DNA of 64,000 nucleotides from Roseburia sp. (GTDB lineage Bacteria > Bacillota > Clostridia > Lachnospirales > Lachnospiraceae). Positions within the stretch are counted from its first letter, which is position 1. Every line of letters starts with the position of its first letter. This document shows, piece after piece, positions 8,890-16,157 of this stretch. The notes under the pieces are model-generated. The model ran no database searches. It had not been told where the DNA came from and worked only from the letters and a program-made list of their open reading frames with translations. The stretch spans positions 61,127-125,126 of the forward strand of contig JAMPFV010000003.1 in the NCBI GenBank assembly GCA_023664265.1, read 5' to 3'. The position numbers and the translations under genes are program-made.

Positions 8890-9594
8890 ATGAAAACAAG
8901 AATTTTCTGGGCTTCGGATTCCACCGTGCAGACGAACAAGATTTTCACGTATCCGCAGACGGGTATCGGACAGGTTCTGCCGCTGTATCTGAAGGATGAT
9001 GTGCTGGTGGTGAACCGCGCAAGGAACGGGAGGAGCACGAAGAGCTTTATTGCGGACGGTCGTCTGGCTAAGATAGAGGAGGAAATCGGCGAGGGGGATT
9101 TCCTGTTCATTCAATTCGGCCATAATGACGAGAAGAAGGACGATCCCGCACGCTACACGGAGCCGTTCTCAACCTTTATGGAAAATCTGGAGATTTATAT
9201 CTGCGTGGCGCGTGTGCATGGGGCGCATCCGGTACTGATAACGCCCTTGGAGCGCAGATGCTTTGTGGACGAGAAGCAGCTTGGCAGCGGCGACCACTCC
9301 GAGTATGTGGCGGCGATAAAGCAGACTGCGGAGAAGAATAAGGTGGCGCTGATTGACTTGTACAGCATGAGCCGCGCCGCGCTCAAGAATGCGGGCGAGG
9401 CCGCAAGCCGCAAGTGGTATATGAACTTTGATGCGGGGATTTACGACAATTATCCGGAGGGGAAGGACGACAACACGCACCTGCGATTCGAGGGCGCCGT
9501 GATGTACGCGGGGCTGATCGCGAAGGGCCTTGAGGAGCTTGGCGGCATCTACCGGGAGCTGCTGACCAGCAAGGAGGAGGAAGAGGCGAAGTAG
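8890..9594 (+). CDS. SGNH hydrolase, rhamnogalacturonan acetylesterase-like
   Basis: A 234-residue protein without a signal peptide. SGNH blocks are visible: block I is ASDSTVQ (residues 8-14, Ser as nucleophile), the glycine-block region is ARNGRSTKSFI, block III is QFGHND near residue 77, and block V is DNTHLRFEG near residue 197 with the catalytic Asp/His. Spacing matches YesT/RhgT-type rhamnogalacturonan acetylesterases, which remove acetyl groups from pectin fragments. The ATG follows GGGAGG. Lack of a signal suggests it acts on imported oligosaccharides. Its position beside the CUT1 importer supports pectin use, though the substrate is inferred. Confidence 0.85.
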   Translation: MKTRIFWASDSTVQTNKIFTYPQTGIGQVLPLYLKDDVLVVNRARNGRSTKSFIADGRLAKIEEEIGEGDFLFIQFGHNDEKKDDPARYTEPFSTFMENLEIYICVARVHGAHPVLITPLERRCFVDEKQLGSGDHSEYVAAIKQTAEKNKVALIDLYSMSRAALKNAGEAASRKWYMNFDAGIYDNYPEGKDDNTHLRFEGAVMYAGLIAKGLEELGGIYRELLTSKEEEEAK

Positions 9595-9604
9595 ATTATT
9601 TCGC

Positions 9605-9633
9605 TGTACAAAATTGCCATATGACAATATAAT
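9605..9633 (+). promoter_or_regulatory. Promoter of the type I toxin mRNA
   Basis: TGTACA (9605-9610), 17-bp spacer, perfect TATAAT (9628-9633). Transcription from here gives a leader of about 60 nt before the toxin ATG. Within it ATCACC (about 9663-9668) can pair with GGTGAT (9691-9696) over the ribosome binding site, a usual device in type I toxin mRNAs. Confidence 0.7.
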
Positions 9634-9700
9634 ATGGTTATAGGGAGTCGAAGGACGTGCTATCACCCAATCCGAGACCTGACGGAGGGTGGTGATTATT

Positions 9701-9784
9701 ATGAGTACATATGAGGAATTTATGGTGATTTTGACCGTCGGTCTGTTAATTGTCGCAGTTCTGAATTTGAAAAATAAGAAATAG
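9701..9784 (+). CDS. Holin-like type I toxin peptide, 27 aa
   Basis: The peptide starts MSTYEEFMVILTVGLLIV, continues AVLNLKN and ends in two lysines. A short acidic start, one hydrophobic helix (about residues 8-22) and a basic tail match the putative holin-like toxin family (TxpA/BsrE group) of Firmicutes type I toxin-antitoxin systems. The ribosome binding site GGAGGGTGGTGA is very strong. The transcript ends in a hairpin that overlaps the antisense RNA. When not silenced such peptides insert into the membrane. Confidence 0.85.
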   Translation: MSTYEEFMVILTVGLLIVAVLNLKNKK

Positions 9785-9884
9785 CCGTCCTGACCTCTGC
9801 AAAGTTTAGGAACGGCTATTCTCAGCTAATTACTTTATAACGCCGGGGCGGGTGACCGGTACTCACCTTTCGGCTCCCTTGTTA
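9765..9884 (-). ncRNA. Antisense antitoxin RNA of the holin-like toxin
   Basis: A minus-strand RNA of about 115-120 nt is predicted from a consensus promoter just upstream. It overlaps the 3' end of the toxin frame and the shared hairpin ATAGCCGT / ACGGCTAT (about 9780-9819). On the minus strand this hairpin is followed by TTCTTATTTTT, a good terminator. An inner region rich in GC (about 9841-9880) can fold further. Boundaries are estimates from the promoter and hairpin. Confidence 0.75.
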
Positions 9885-9889
9885 AGCTT

Positions 9890-9919
9890 ATTATATCTGA
9901 TAGTATGGATGTTTGTCAA
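9890..9919 (-). promoter_or_regulatory. Strong promoter of the antisense antitoxin RNA
   Basis: On the minus strand, perfect TTGACA (9914-9919), 18-bp spacer, perfect TATAAT (9890-9895). It is stronger than the toxin promoter, as expected when the antitoxin RNA must be in excess. Confidence 0.85.
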
Positions 9920-9956
9920 TCTGGAATGATGAAATGCAATGAACTATTATGAATAT

Positions 9957-9985
9957 GTTTGCTTTTGCGGAATATGTGGTATAAT
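9957..9985 (+). promoter_or_regulatory. Extended -10 promoter of the XRE-ImmA-PIN operon
   Basis: TATAAT (9980-9985) is preceded by TGG, giving an extended -10. A weak GTTTGC lies 17 bp upstream. The predicted start is about 35 nt before the XRE ATG. Confidence 0.6.
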
Positions 9986-10027
9986 GGAAAAAAAGATTGT
10001 GTGGCACTGTGAAAATGGGGGTATCAG

Positions 10028-10351
10028 ATGAACAACGCCAGAGTTATCGGAAATAACATCCGTTTGGAATTAAAGAAAAAATCAATGGAATTGTCGGAAT
10101 TTGCGGATAAGACAGGCTTTTCCGTGGCGGACGTTCACAAGTTGATTGAGGGGCGGCTGTTCCTTCCGCCGGCGCAGTTAAATGAAATAGCGGATGTTCT
10201 GCATATTACAAGGGAGCGGCTGTTGGCGTACCGAGGGCAGGAGGAGTATAATCTGTCGGTTGAGAATTTCAGGGAGTTTAGAAACGAGGAGAATCAGGAG
10301 CTGGTGCTTGATTTGATTGATATGTATGCGGATTTAGCCGAGACATTGTAA
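10028..10351 (+). CDS. XRE-type helix-turn-helix regulator
   Basis: A 107-residue protein with an XRE/Cro helix-turn-helix at residues 7-62 (IGNNIRLELKKKSMELSEFA, then GFSVADVHKLIEGR) and an acidic C-terminal helix (NEENQELVLDLIDMYADLAE) that could bind a partner. First gene of a three-gene operon with an ImmA/IrrE protease and a PIN protein. In related pairs the XRE protein represses its own operon and is cleaved or released by the ImmA partner; that is inference here. An attenuator-like hairpin follows it. Confidence 0.8.
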   Translation: MNNARVIGNNIRLELKKKSMELSEFADKTGFSVADVHKLIEGRLFLPPAQLNEIADVLHITRERLLAYRGQEEYNLSVENFREFRNEENQELVLDLIDMYADLAETL

Positions 10352-10357
10352 TGTATT

Positions 10358-10389
10358 GGGGCAAAATGAATTTTCATTTTGTCCTTTTC
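10358..10389 (+). terminator. Attenuator hairpin between XRE and ImmA genes
   Basis: GGGCAAAATGAA pairs with TTCATTTTGTCC (one G-U pair), followed by TTTTCT. The hairpin lies seven bases after the XRE stop and before the ImmA ribosome binding site. A partial terminator here would keep the regulator in excess over the downstream products. Confidence 0.7.
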
Positions 10390-10411
10390 TGACAGGACAT
10401 GAGGAGTGTTT

Positions 10412-11224
10412 ATGTATACAAATTTGCCGAAGAATATTGTTGACAGGATAAAGGAAGAGGTTTCCGAAATACGGATGGAGTATCATATCATCAATCCGAT
10501 CATCCGGACGGATATATTTGAGATATTGGATAAGGCCTGTATTGTGTTACGGTATCCGTTGGAGGATGAGGAGGCTAACGGCGTCCATGTCCGAAGGTGG
10601 ATAAAGGGTGAGGAAAGGAATTTTGTGTTTATCAATACCGGAAATTATATCGAGAAGCAGGTATATACGGCGGCCCATGAGTTGGGGCATGTCTGGCGGA
10701 TAGATGAGAAGGTGCGGAAGCAGATAAAACAATCTGTTGATTCGGAGGCTGTTATCAACCGGTTTGCGGCGGAACTGCTGATTCCGGATATGCCTTTTTC
10801 TTATTTTTTTACTTTGAAATGCAGGGAATACGGCATATCAGGGAGAACCGTGGAGGATAAGGATTTTGTAAGGATAATCGTTTATTTGATGAACATGTTT
10901 ATGGTGCCTTACAAGGCTGTGGTATACAGACTGGAGGAGGCAGGGATTGTAGACACCTTTAATCGACAGGAGCTGGAGCAGATAGAGCGGGACAGACCGG
11001 AGATGATTATCGACTGTATTCAGGCGGAGGAGTATCGAAACATTATGAAAACAGACCGTCAGAAGTCGATGAGCGGTTTATATAATATGCTGGAGCAGGC
11101 GGAGGCAAAGGCGGTATTGTCAGAGGCAAAATTGGCGCGGATACGGAAGCTGTTTGAGTACAGTAAGAGAGCGGCAGGTGATGAGGGTGGCAAAATCACA
11201 ATACAGAGTATACCCAAGGAGTGA
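10412..11224 (+). CDS. ImmA/IrrE-family metallopeptidase
   Basis: A 270-residue protein with the zinc-protease signature HELGH at about residues 89-93 inside YTAAHELGHVWR, and a following helical region with a conserved NRFAAELLIP element that supplies the third ligand and substrate pocket in this family. The C-terminal 100 residues are helical and charged. ATG 10412 is preferred to GTG 10406 because GAGGAG ends five bases before it. It is cotranscribed with the XRE regulator and ends 3 bp before the PIN gene. ImmA-type proteases usually cleave a cognate XRE repressor, so the upstream regulator is the likely target. Confidence 0.85.
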   Translation: MYTNLPKNIVDRIKEEVSEIRMEYHIINPIIRTDIFEILDKACIVLRYPLEDEEANGVHVRRWIKGEERNFVFINTGNYIEKQVYTAAHELGHVWRIDEKVRKQIKQSVDSEAVINRFAAELLIPDMPFSYFFTLKCREYGISGRTVEDKDFVRIIVYLMNMFMVPYKAVVYRLEEAGIVDTFNRQELEQIERDRPEMIIDCIQAEEYRNIMKTDRQKSMSGLYNMLEQAEAKAVLSEAKLARIRKLFEYSKRAAGDEGGKITIQSIPKE

Positions 11225-11227
11225 CCG

Positions 11228-11836
11228 ATGGCGGAAAAGACAAAGGTAATTGCGGACACCGACTTTATGAATTATATGGCGCGGGCAAAGGGGGAGGCGG
11301 ATTTTTATTTTAATAAGCTTGTCGAAGACTTGCGCATGGAGCCGGTTGTCCATGAATTTTTATATAACAAAGAGATGATGGGAAATCCGCTCGTGGCGAA
11401 GCTGGTTCGGGAAAATAAGTTGATTGTAATGAAATATGAGGACTTCTTAACGGATTTGAATGACAGCTATTACAGTATGCTGTTTGCCGACTTATATAAA
11501 TATTGCAATGGCCGTGATTTGAAATATGGAAATTCGGATTTTCGTACATATCAGGAGGCGGGGGCGAATCTGGGAGAGATTCATTCTGTAATATTGGCGC
11601 TGTACACCGGTTATCCCGTGTTTTTGTCCAATGATAACGGCGTAAAGGCAATGGTGCAGGCGAAAATCAACACTGCAAAATTCCGGCTGACCGTAAAAAA
11701 TGTGATGGATGTTTTCGAGGAGATAGCAGCGCGGGAAAAAACGGTATTCACAAAGAAGGATTTTGTCAATTTAACCAAGGGAGACAGTGGCAGAAAAAAT
11801 AAGATTCAGGAAATCAAAAACAAATGGATAGACTAG
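11228..11836 (+). CDS. PIN-domain protein, putative effector nuclease
   Basis: A 202-residue protein starting KVIADTDFMNYM, a PIN first strand with two acidic residues (Asp10, Asp12). It continues with NLGEIHSVILALYTGYPVFLS in a central helix (Glu of the PIN triad) and SNDNG near residue 140 (fourth acidic position). The C-terminal 50 residues are basic. This acidic arrangement predicts Mg-dependent RNase activity. Length exceeds typical VapC (about 130), mostly from an insertion between the first strand and the central helix. ATG follows AAGGAG. The likely partner or brake is the XRE/ImmA pair; no AbrB- or PhdYeFM-type antitoxin lies adjacent. Confidence 0.7.
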   Translation: MAEKTKVIADTDFMNYMARAKGEADFYFNKLVEDLRMEPVVHEFLYNKEMMGNPLVAKLVRENKLIVMKYEDFLTDLNDSYYSMLFADLYKYCNGRDLKYGNSDFRTYQEAGANLGEIHSVILALYTGYPVFLSNDNGVKAMVQAKINTAKFRLTVKNVMDVFEEIAAREKTVFTKKDFVNLTKGDSGRKNKIQEIKNKWID

Positions 11837-11851
11837 AAAAGAGGAATGCAA

Positions 11852-12634
11852 GTGGAGAACAAGAAAAAAGAAACAGGCGTTGTCTATCGGCAACAGGAGA
11901 TTGCGACGGGAATCTTTGATATGTGGATAGAGACCTCGCTTGCGGCACAGGCGAGAGCGGGGCAGTTTATCAGCGTGTATCCGCAGGACAAGTCCACGCT
12001 TCTGCCGCGCCCCATCAGCATTTGCGAGGCAGACGCGGCGCGAGGGCGGCTGCGCATCGTGTACCGCGTGGCGGGAAAGGGGACAAAGGAATTTTCCGGT
12101 TACCGCGCGGGAATGAAGGTGGATATCCTCGGGACGCTGGGCAACGGTTTTCCCGTCGCGGAGGCCGTCGGGAAGCGTGTGCTCCTGATGGGGGGCGGCA
12201 TCGGCATACCGCCGATGCTTGCGCTGGCGAAGGCGTTGAAGGATACGGTAACAACTGATATTGTATTGGGCTATCGAAATAAGGAGCTGTTTTTGTCGGA
12301 GGAGCTGGCGCGCTATGGCGCCGTCCATATCGCGACGGAGGACGGAAGCGCGGGGACGAGAGGAAATGTGATGGACGCGATTGCGGCGGAGGGGCCGGAC
12401 GCGGACATTATCTTCGCGTGTGGGCCGATGCCGATGCTCCGCGCTGTCAAGCAGTATGCGCAGGAGCGGGCGCTCCCCGCGTATATCTCACTGGAGGAGC
12501 GGATGGCGTGCGGCGTGGGCGCGTGTCTTGGCTGTGTGGTCAGGACAAGGCAGAAGGACGCGCATTCTCATGTAAATAACGCGCGTATTTGTACGGACGG
12601 GCCGGTATATCCGGCGACGGAGGTGGAGCTGTGA
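11852..12634 (+). CDS. pyrK: Dihydroorotate dehydrogenase electron-transfer subunit
   Basis: A 260-residue FAD and [2Fe-2S] protein that passes electrons from PyrD to NAD. The N-terminal FAD-binding barrel has RPISIC, the NAD-binding fold has LLMGGGIGIPPML, and the C-terminal iron-sulfur ligands are in ACGVGACLGCVV and ICTDGP. The GTG at 11852 is preferred: AAGAGG lies 7 nt before it, whereas the ATG at 11846 sits 1-2 nt after the same site. It starts 15 bp after the PIN gene and overlaps pyrD by one base (TGATG), so transcription of the PIN operon probably reads into pyrKD. Confidence 0.92.
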   Translation: MENKKKETGVVYRQQEIATGIFDMWIETSLAAQARAGQFISVYPQDKSTLLPRPISICEADAARGRLRIVYRVAGKGTKEFSGYRAGMKVDILGTLGNGFPVAEAVGKRVLLMGGGIGIPPMLALAKALKDTVTTDIVLGYRNKELFLSEELARYGAVHIATEDGSAGTRGNVMDAIAAEGPDADIIFACGPMPMLRAVKQYAQERALPAYISLEERMACGVGACLGCVVRTRQKDAHSHVNNARICTDGPVYPATEVEL

Positions 12635-13551
12635 TGAATACGACAGTAGAAATAGCAGGTGTTATATTTAAGAATCCGGTGATGACCGCCTCGGGAACCT
12701 TCGGTTCCGGCATGGAATATTCGGAATTTGTGGATTTGAACCGCCTTGGCGCGGTTGTCACGAAGGGCGTGGCCAACGTGCCGTGGGAGGGGAACCCGAC
12801 GCCGCGCATACAGGAGACCTACGGCGGTATGCTCAACGCGATCGGGCTGCAAAATCCCGGGATAGACGTGTTTATCGAGCGGGATATCCCGTTTCTGAAG
12901 CAGTTTGACACGCGCATTATCGTGAATGTGTGCGGGCGCTCGATTGCGGACTATGTGGAGGTCGTGGAGCGGCTCGGAGACCAGCCCGTCGATATGCTGG
13001 AAATCAATGTTTCCTGCCCCAATGTCAGCCATGGCGGGATTGCCTTCGGGCAGAATCCCGATTGTCTCTTCGAGATTACAAAGGAGATAAAGGCCAAGGC
13101 GAAGCAGCCGATTATTATGAAGCTTTCCCCGAATGTGACGGACATTGCGGAGATGGCCAGAGCGGCGGAGGCGGCGGGGAGCGACGCGATTTCGCTGATC
13201 AATACGATCACCGGTATGAAGATTGACATTCACAGGAGAACCTTCGCGCTTGCCAACAAGACCGGAGGGCTGTCAGGCCCCGCGATCAAGCCGGTCGCGG
13301 TGCGCATGGTGTATCAGGCTGCCAACGCGGTCAGGCTTCCGATAATCGGCATGGGCGGGATTGCGAACGCCGAGGACGCGATTGAATTTATGCTCGCGGG
13401 CGCGACGGGTGTCGCGGTCGGGGCGATGAATTTCGTGAATCCCTACACGACGCAGGAGGTCGTGGCAGGAATAGAGGACTATATGCGGCAGTACCGGATA
13501 GAGGACATTTCCGAGCTTATCGGAGGCGTCCGGATAGGCCTTCAGGCATAA
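12634..13551 (+). CDS. pyrD: Dihydroorotate dehydrogenase, class 1B catalytic subunit
   Basis: A 305-residue FMN barrel enzyme that oxidises dihydroorotate to orotate. The catalytic base is Cys128 in INVSCPNVSHGG, which marks class 1 enzymes, and the adjacent pyrK marks class 1B. FMN-phosphate contacts are in IIGMGGIANAEDAIEFMLAG. The start is the ATG that overlaps the pyrK stop; an earlier in-frame ATG lies inside pyrK and lacks a site. No pyrF or pyrE is in the window. Confidence 0.95.
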   Translation: MNTTVEIAGVIFKNPVMTASGTFGSGMEYSEFVDLNRLGAVVTKGVANVPWEGNPTPRIQETYGGMLNAIGLQNPGIDVFIERDIPFLKQFDTRIIVNVCGRSIADYVEVVERLGDQPVDMLEINVSCPNVSHGGIAFGQNPDCLFEITKEIKAKAKQPIIMKLSPNVTDIAEMARAAEAAGSDAISLINTITGMKIDIHRRTFALANKTGGLSGPAIKPVAVRMVYQAANAVRLPIIGMGGIANAEDAIEFMLAGATGVAVGAMNFVNPYTTQEVVAGIEDYMRQYRIEDISELIGGVRIGLQA

Positions 13552-13615
13552 AAAAAGCCTTTGAGACATACACTTTAACAGATTACCGGAGGTTGTATCG
13601 TCTTGGAGGTTTTTA

Positions 13616-15205
13616 ATGGAATTGTTGAAGAAAAGCATTCATACCGAACGCATAAAGTCAAAGGCGCTCTTGCAGATTCCTTTGGAGGAGGACATCAACG
13701 TATCCGACACAAAGCCGGATGTGGCGCGGATTATTTACAGCAGCGGGGACGTCAAAATCGACGAGATTAAGACCGGAATGAACAAGATCTGGGTGAAGGG
13801 CCGGCTCTGCTATCAGATTTTGTATCAGGCGGAGGGCGCGGAGGACGGAGCGCTTGCCGGGATGGAGGGCGAGCTGCCTTTCACGGAGGAGATTTACCTT
13901 GACCGGATTGAGGGGCAGGACCGCGTGATCTGCAGGGCGGATTTGGAGGATATGCGCGTACATATTATCAATTCGAGAAAGCTCAGCATCCAGTCGGTGA
14001 TCAGTCTGGAGCCGCGCGTGGAGGAGACGGTGGCCGACGAGCTGTGCGTGGAGCTGGAGGGCGTCGGGGAAGCGGGCGATACGCGCGCGGAGAGTGCAGA
14101 GCGGCTGGAGTACCGCAAGAAATCCGTGGATTATCTGGAAACCGTCGTCAAGAAGCGGGATCTGCTGCGCATTCACGAGGAGGCAAAGCTTCCCGCCGGA
14201 ATGCCGGACATCGGCGCGGTGCTGTGGAAGAGCATGGATGTCAGCAATGTCGCGTTCCGTCCGATGGAGGATAAGCTGGCCGTCACGGGCGAGATGAATG
14301 TCTTTATCGTGTACCGTGAGGACAACGGGGACAGAATCAACTGGTATGAGACCGCGATGCCCTTTGGCGGAAATGTGGAGTGTCAGAACAGCCGCGATAA
14401 CATGGTGGCGGACATCAGCTGGGACATCGGGCACGAGGAAATCAGCGTGCGCGACGATTCGGACGGCGAGCCGCGCATTATCGGCGTTGAGGCGTCCCTT
14501 GAGCTGGAGATAAAGCTTTTCGAGCGGGGGACAACGCCCATTGTGGCGGATGTGTACGGCGTCAGCTGTGATGTGCGCGCGGCGACGGAGACAAAGGATT
14601 TCAGGAATCTGCTGGCGGAGCTGAACATCGAGGAAAAGCTGACGAAGAACGTGCAGCTTGAGGATACCGACCCGAAAATCCTGCAAATCTGCCACAGCGA
14701 CGCGAAGGTGGAGCTCGAGGAGACCTCGTTTGGCGAGGAGGAGCTCAGAGTGAGCGGAAATATCGTGCTGCAGGCGCTTTACACTTCGAGCGAGGACACC
14801 AAGGGCTTTTATCCGATTAAGGACACCATCCCGTTTGAGGTTGTCAGGCCCGTCTCCGGACTTGACGGCGCGGAGGTGGAGCAATGCTCTGTTTACGCGC
14901 AGACCAATACGCCGTCCGTGACGATAAAGGACGGCACGCAGCTCGAGGTGAGACTGGCGGTCAACATGCGCGTCCTGATCTATGACACGCAGCGGGAGGA
15001 AATCCTGACGGAGCTCAAGATACAGCCGATTGACGCGGCGGTGCTTGAGAAGCTGCCCGGATTTGTCATTTACTATGTGAATCAGGGGGACTCCCTGTGG
15101 CAGATCGGGAAAAAATATTATGTCAGCGTGGAGCGGATAAAGGAGATCAACAATCTTGCGGGCGAGGATATCCGGGCCGGCGACAGGCTTTTGATCGTAA
15201 AATAA
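13616..15205 (+). CDS. SPOCS (DUF3794) and LysM domain protein
   Basis: A 529-residue protein with repeated SPOCS/DUF3794 beta domains (about residues 30-130, 160-270 and 310-430; RDLLRIHEEAKLPAGMPDIG introduces the second) and a C-terminal LysM (YYVNQGDSLWQIGKKYYVS, then NNLAGEDIRAGDRLLIV). Such proteins occur in spore coat or envelope assembly in Clostridia; LysM binds peptidoglycan. It has no signal peptide, as in coat proteins delivered from the mother cell. ATG follows TTGGAGG. This is the main evidence for a sporulating lineage, although some non-sporulating relatives keep the gene. Confidence 0.88.
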   Translation: MELLKKSIHTERIKSKALLQIPLEEDINVSDTKPDVARIIYSSGDVKIDEIKTGMNKIWVKGRLCYQILYQAEGAEDGALAGMEGELPFTEEIYLDRIEGQDRVICRADLEDMRVHIINSRKLSIQSVISLEPRVEETVADELCVELEGVGEAGDTRAESAERLEYRKKSVDYLETVVKKRDLLRIHEEAKLPAGMPDIGAVLWKSMDVSNVAFRPMEDKLAVTGEMNVFIVYREDNGDRINWYETAMPFGGNVECQNSRDNMVADISWDIGHEEISVRDDSDGEPRIIGVEASLELEIKLFERGTTPIVADVYGVSCDVRAATETKDFRNLLAELNIEEKLTKNVQLEDTDPKILQICHSDAKVELEETSFGEEELRVSGNIVLQALYTSSEDTKGFYPIKDTIPFEVVRPVSGLDGAEVEQCSVYAQTNTPSVTIKDGTQLEVRLAVNMRVLIYDTQREEILTELKIQPIDAAVLEKLPGFVIYYVNQGDSLWQIGKKYYVSVERIKEINNLAGEDIRAGDRLLIVK

Positions 15206-15232
15206 AACAGGAAAAATTTTCTGAGATTTCTC

Positions 15233-15260
15233 TAAAGGTTTTGGCGGGATATGCCGATAT
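15233..15260 (+). promoter_or_regulatory. Sigma-D (sigma-28) promoter
   Basis: TAAA (15233-15236), 16-bp spacer, GCCGATAT (15253-15260), a near-perfect match to the Firmicutes sigma-D consensus TAAA-N14-16-GCCGATAT. It reads toward the gene at 15339 with a leader of about 70 nt. Confidence 0.8.
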
Positions 15261-15338
15261 AAAATAAAAGAGTAGCACTATCGTGTGTATTCTGCGAAAC
15301 CATGGATGGGACAATTTTAGAAAGGAAGGGATACCAAT

Positions 15339-16004
15339 ATGAGTTTAGAGGCAATTACAGGCACAAACGCCACTGATGTGCTCGCGACCGCAGTCAGCAA
15401 TGTTGACAGTACGGCTTCCGCAAGTCAGGCGACAGGCACTGTTGCCAATACGGACACCACCACTGCGGCGGCAAAGACGGATGACACGGCTGCAGTTTAT
15501 GACAAGAGAAAGCTTTCAGAGGATGACAGAAAGACGATTGTTGCACAGTTAAAGGCTGACCAGGAGAAGCGTCAGGCACAGCTTACCGAGCTGGTAAGCA
15601 ATATGATGTCAAAGCAGACCAACACTTTCGGTCAGGCGAACGACATCTGGAAGTTCCTTGCGAAGGGAGATTTCACCGTTGACGCTGAGACCAAGAAGAA
15701 GGCGCAGGAAGCGATTTCCGAGGACGGCTACTGGGGCGTAAAGCAGACCTCCGACCGTATCGTTCAGTTTGCATCCGCGCTTGCGGGCAACGACGAGAAG
15801 GCGCTTGACAAGATGCGCGACGCGTTCATCAAGGGCTACAAGCAGGCGGAGAAGACATGGGGCGGAAAGCTTCCCGATATTTCTCAGAGAACTTATGACG
15901 CGGTGCTCGAGAAGCTGGATAAGCTGAAATCATCGGCAGCGGAGGACGCGTCCAAGAAGGTTACGACGACAGAGGACGGAACCGTTGTCGCAAAGGAGAA
16001 CTGA
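15339..16004 (+). CDS. Conserved protein of unknown function, sigma-D controlled
   Basis: A 221-residue protein with no signal peptide or membrane helix. Residues 1-50 are low complexity (Ala/Thr/Ser/Asp). Residues 55-200 are helical with DGYWGVKQTSDRIVQFASAL followed by KGYKQAEKTWGGKLPDISQ, a domain I recall in DUF5610-like proteins that co-occur with flagellar genes; assignment is tentative. Together with the sigma-D promoter this suggests a motility-linked or late flagellar role. It has its own ribosome binding site (AAGGAAGGG) and terminator, so it is monocistronic. Confidence 0.7.
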   Translation: MSLEAITGTNATDVLATAVSNVDSTASASQATGTVANTDTTTAAAKTDDTAAVYDKRKLSEDDRKTIVAQLKADQEKRQAQLTELVSNMMSKQTNTFGQANDIWKFLAKGDFTVDAETKKKAQEAISEDGYWGVKQTSDRIVQFASALAGNDEKALDKMRDAFIKGYKQAEKTWGGKLPDISQRTYDAVLEKLDKLKSSAAEDASKKVTTTEDGTVVAKEN

Positions 16005-16010
16005 AAACAG

Positions 16011-16044
16011 AAAGGGGATGTGCGAGGGCACATCCCCTTTTTTT
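16011..16044 (+). terminator. Intrinsic terminator
   Basis: A 13-bp perfect stem AAAGGGGATGTGC with a GAGG loop, followed by a run of T. It closes the sigma-D transcript. Confidence 0.95.
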
Positions 16045-16157
16045 GGATCTGCCATGTTGACGAATGCCGCATTTTTGTATATAATCAATTAAAATTGTAC
16101 TAAAAAAAATACATTAGGCCTGAAGGCACAAAACATGAAAGGTTGAGAGGAGCGCGA

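Noticed and set aside
13552..13615. Terminator after pyrD
   Set aside because: An A-rich run precedes AAGCCTTT but no stable stem could be formed.
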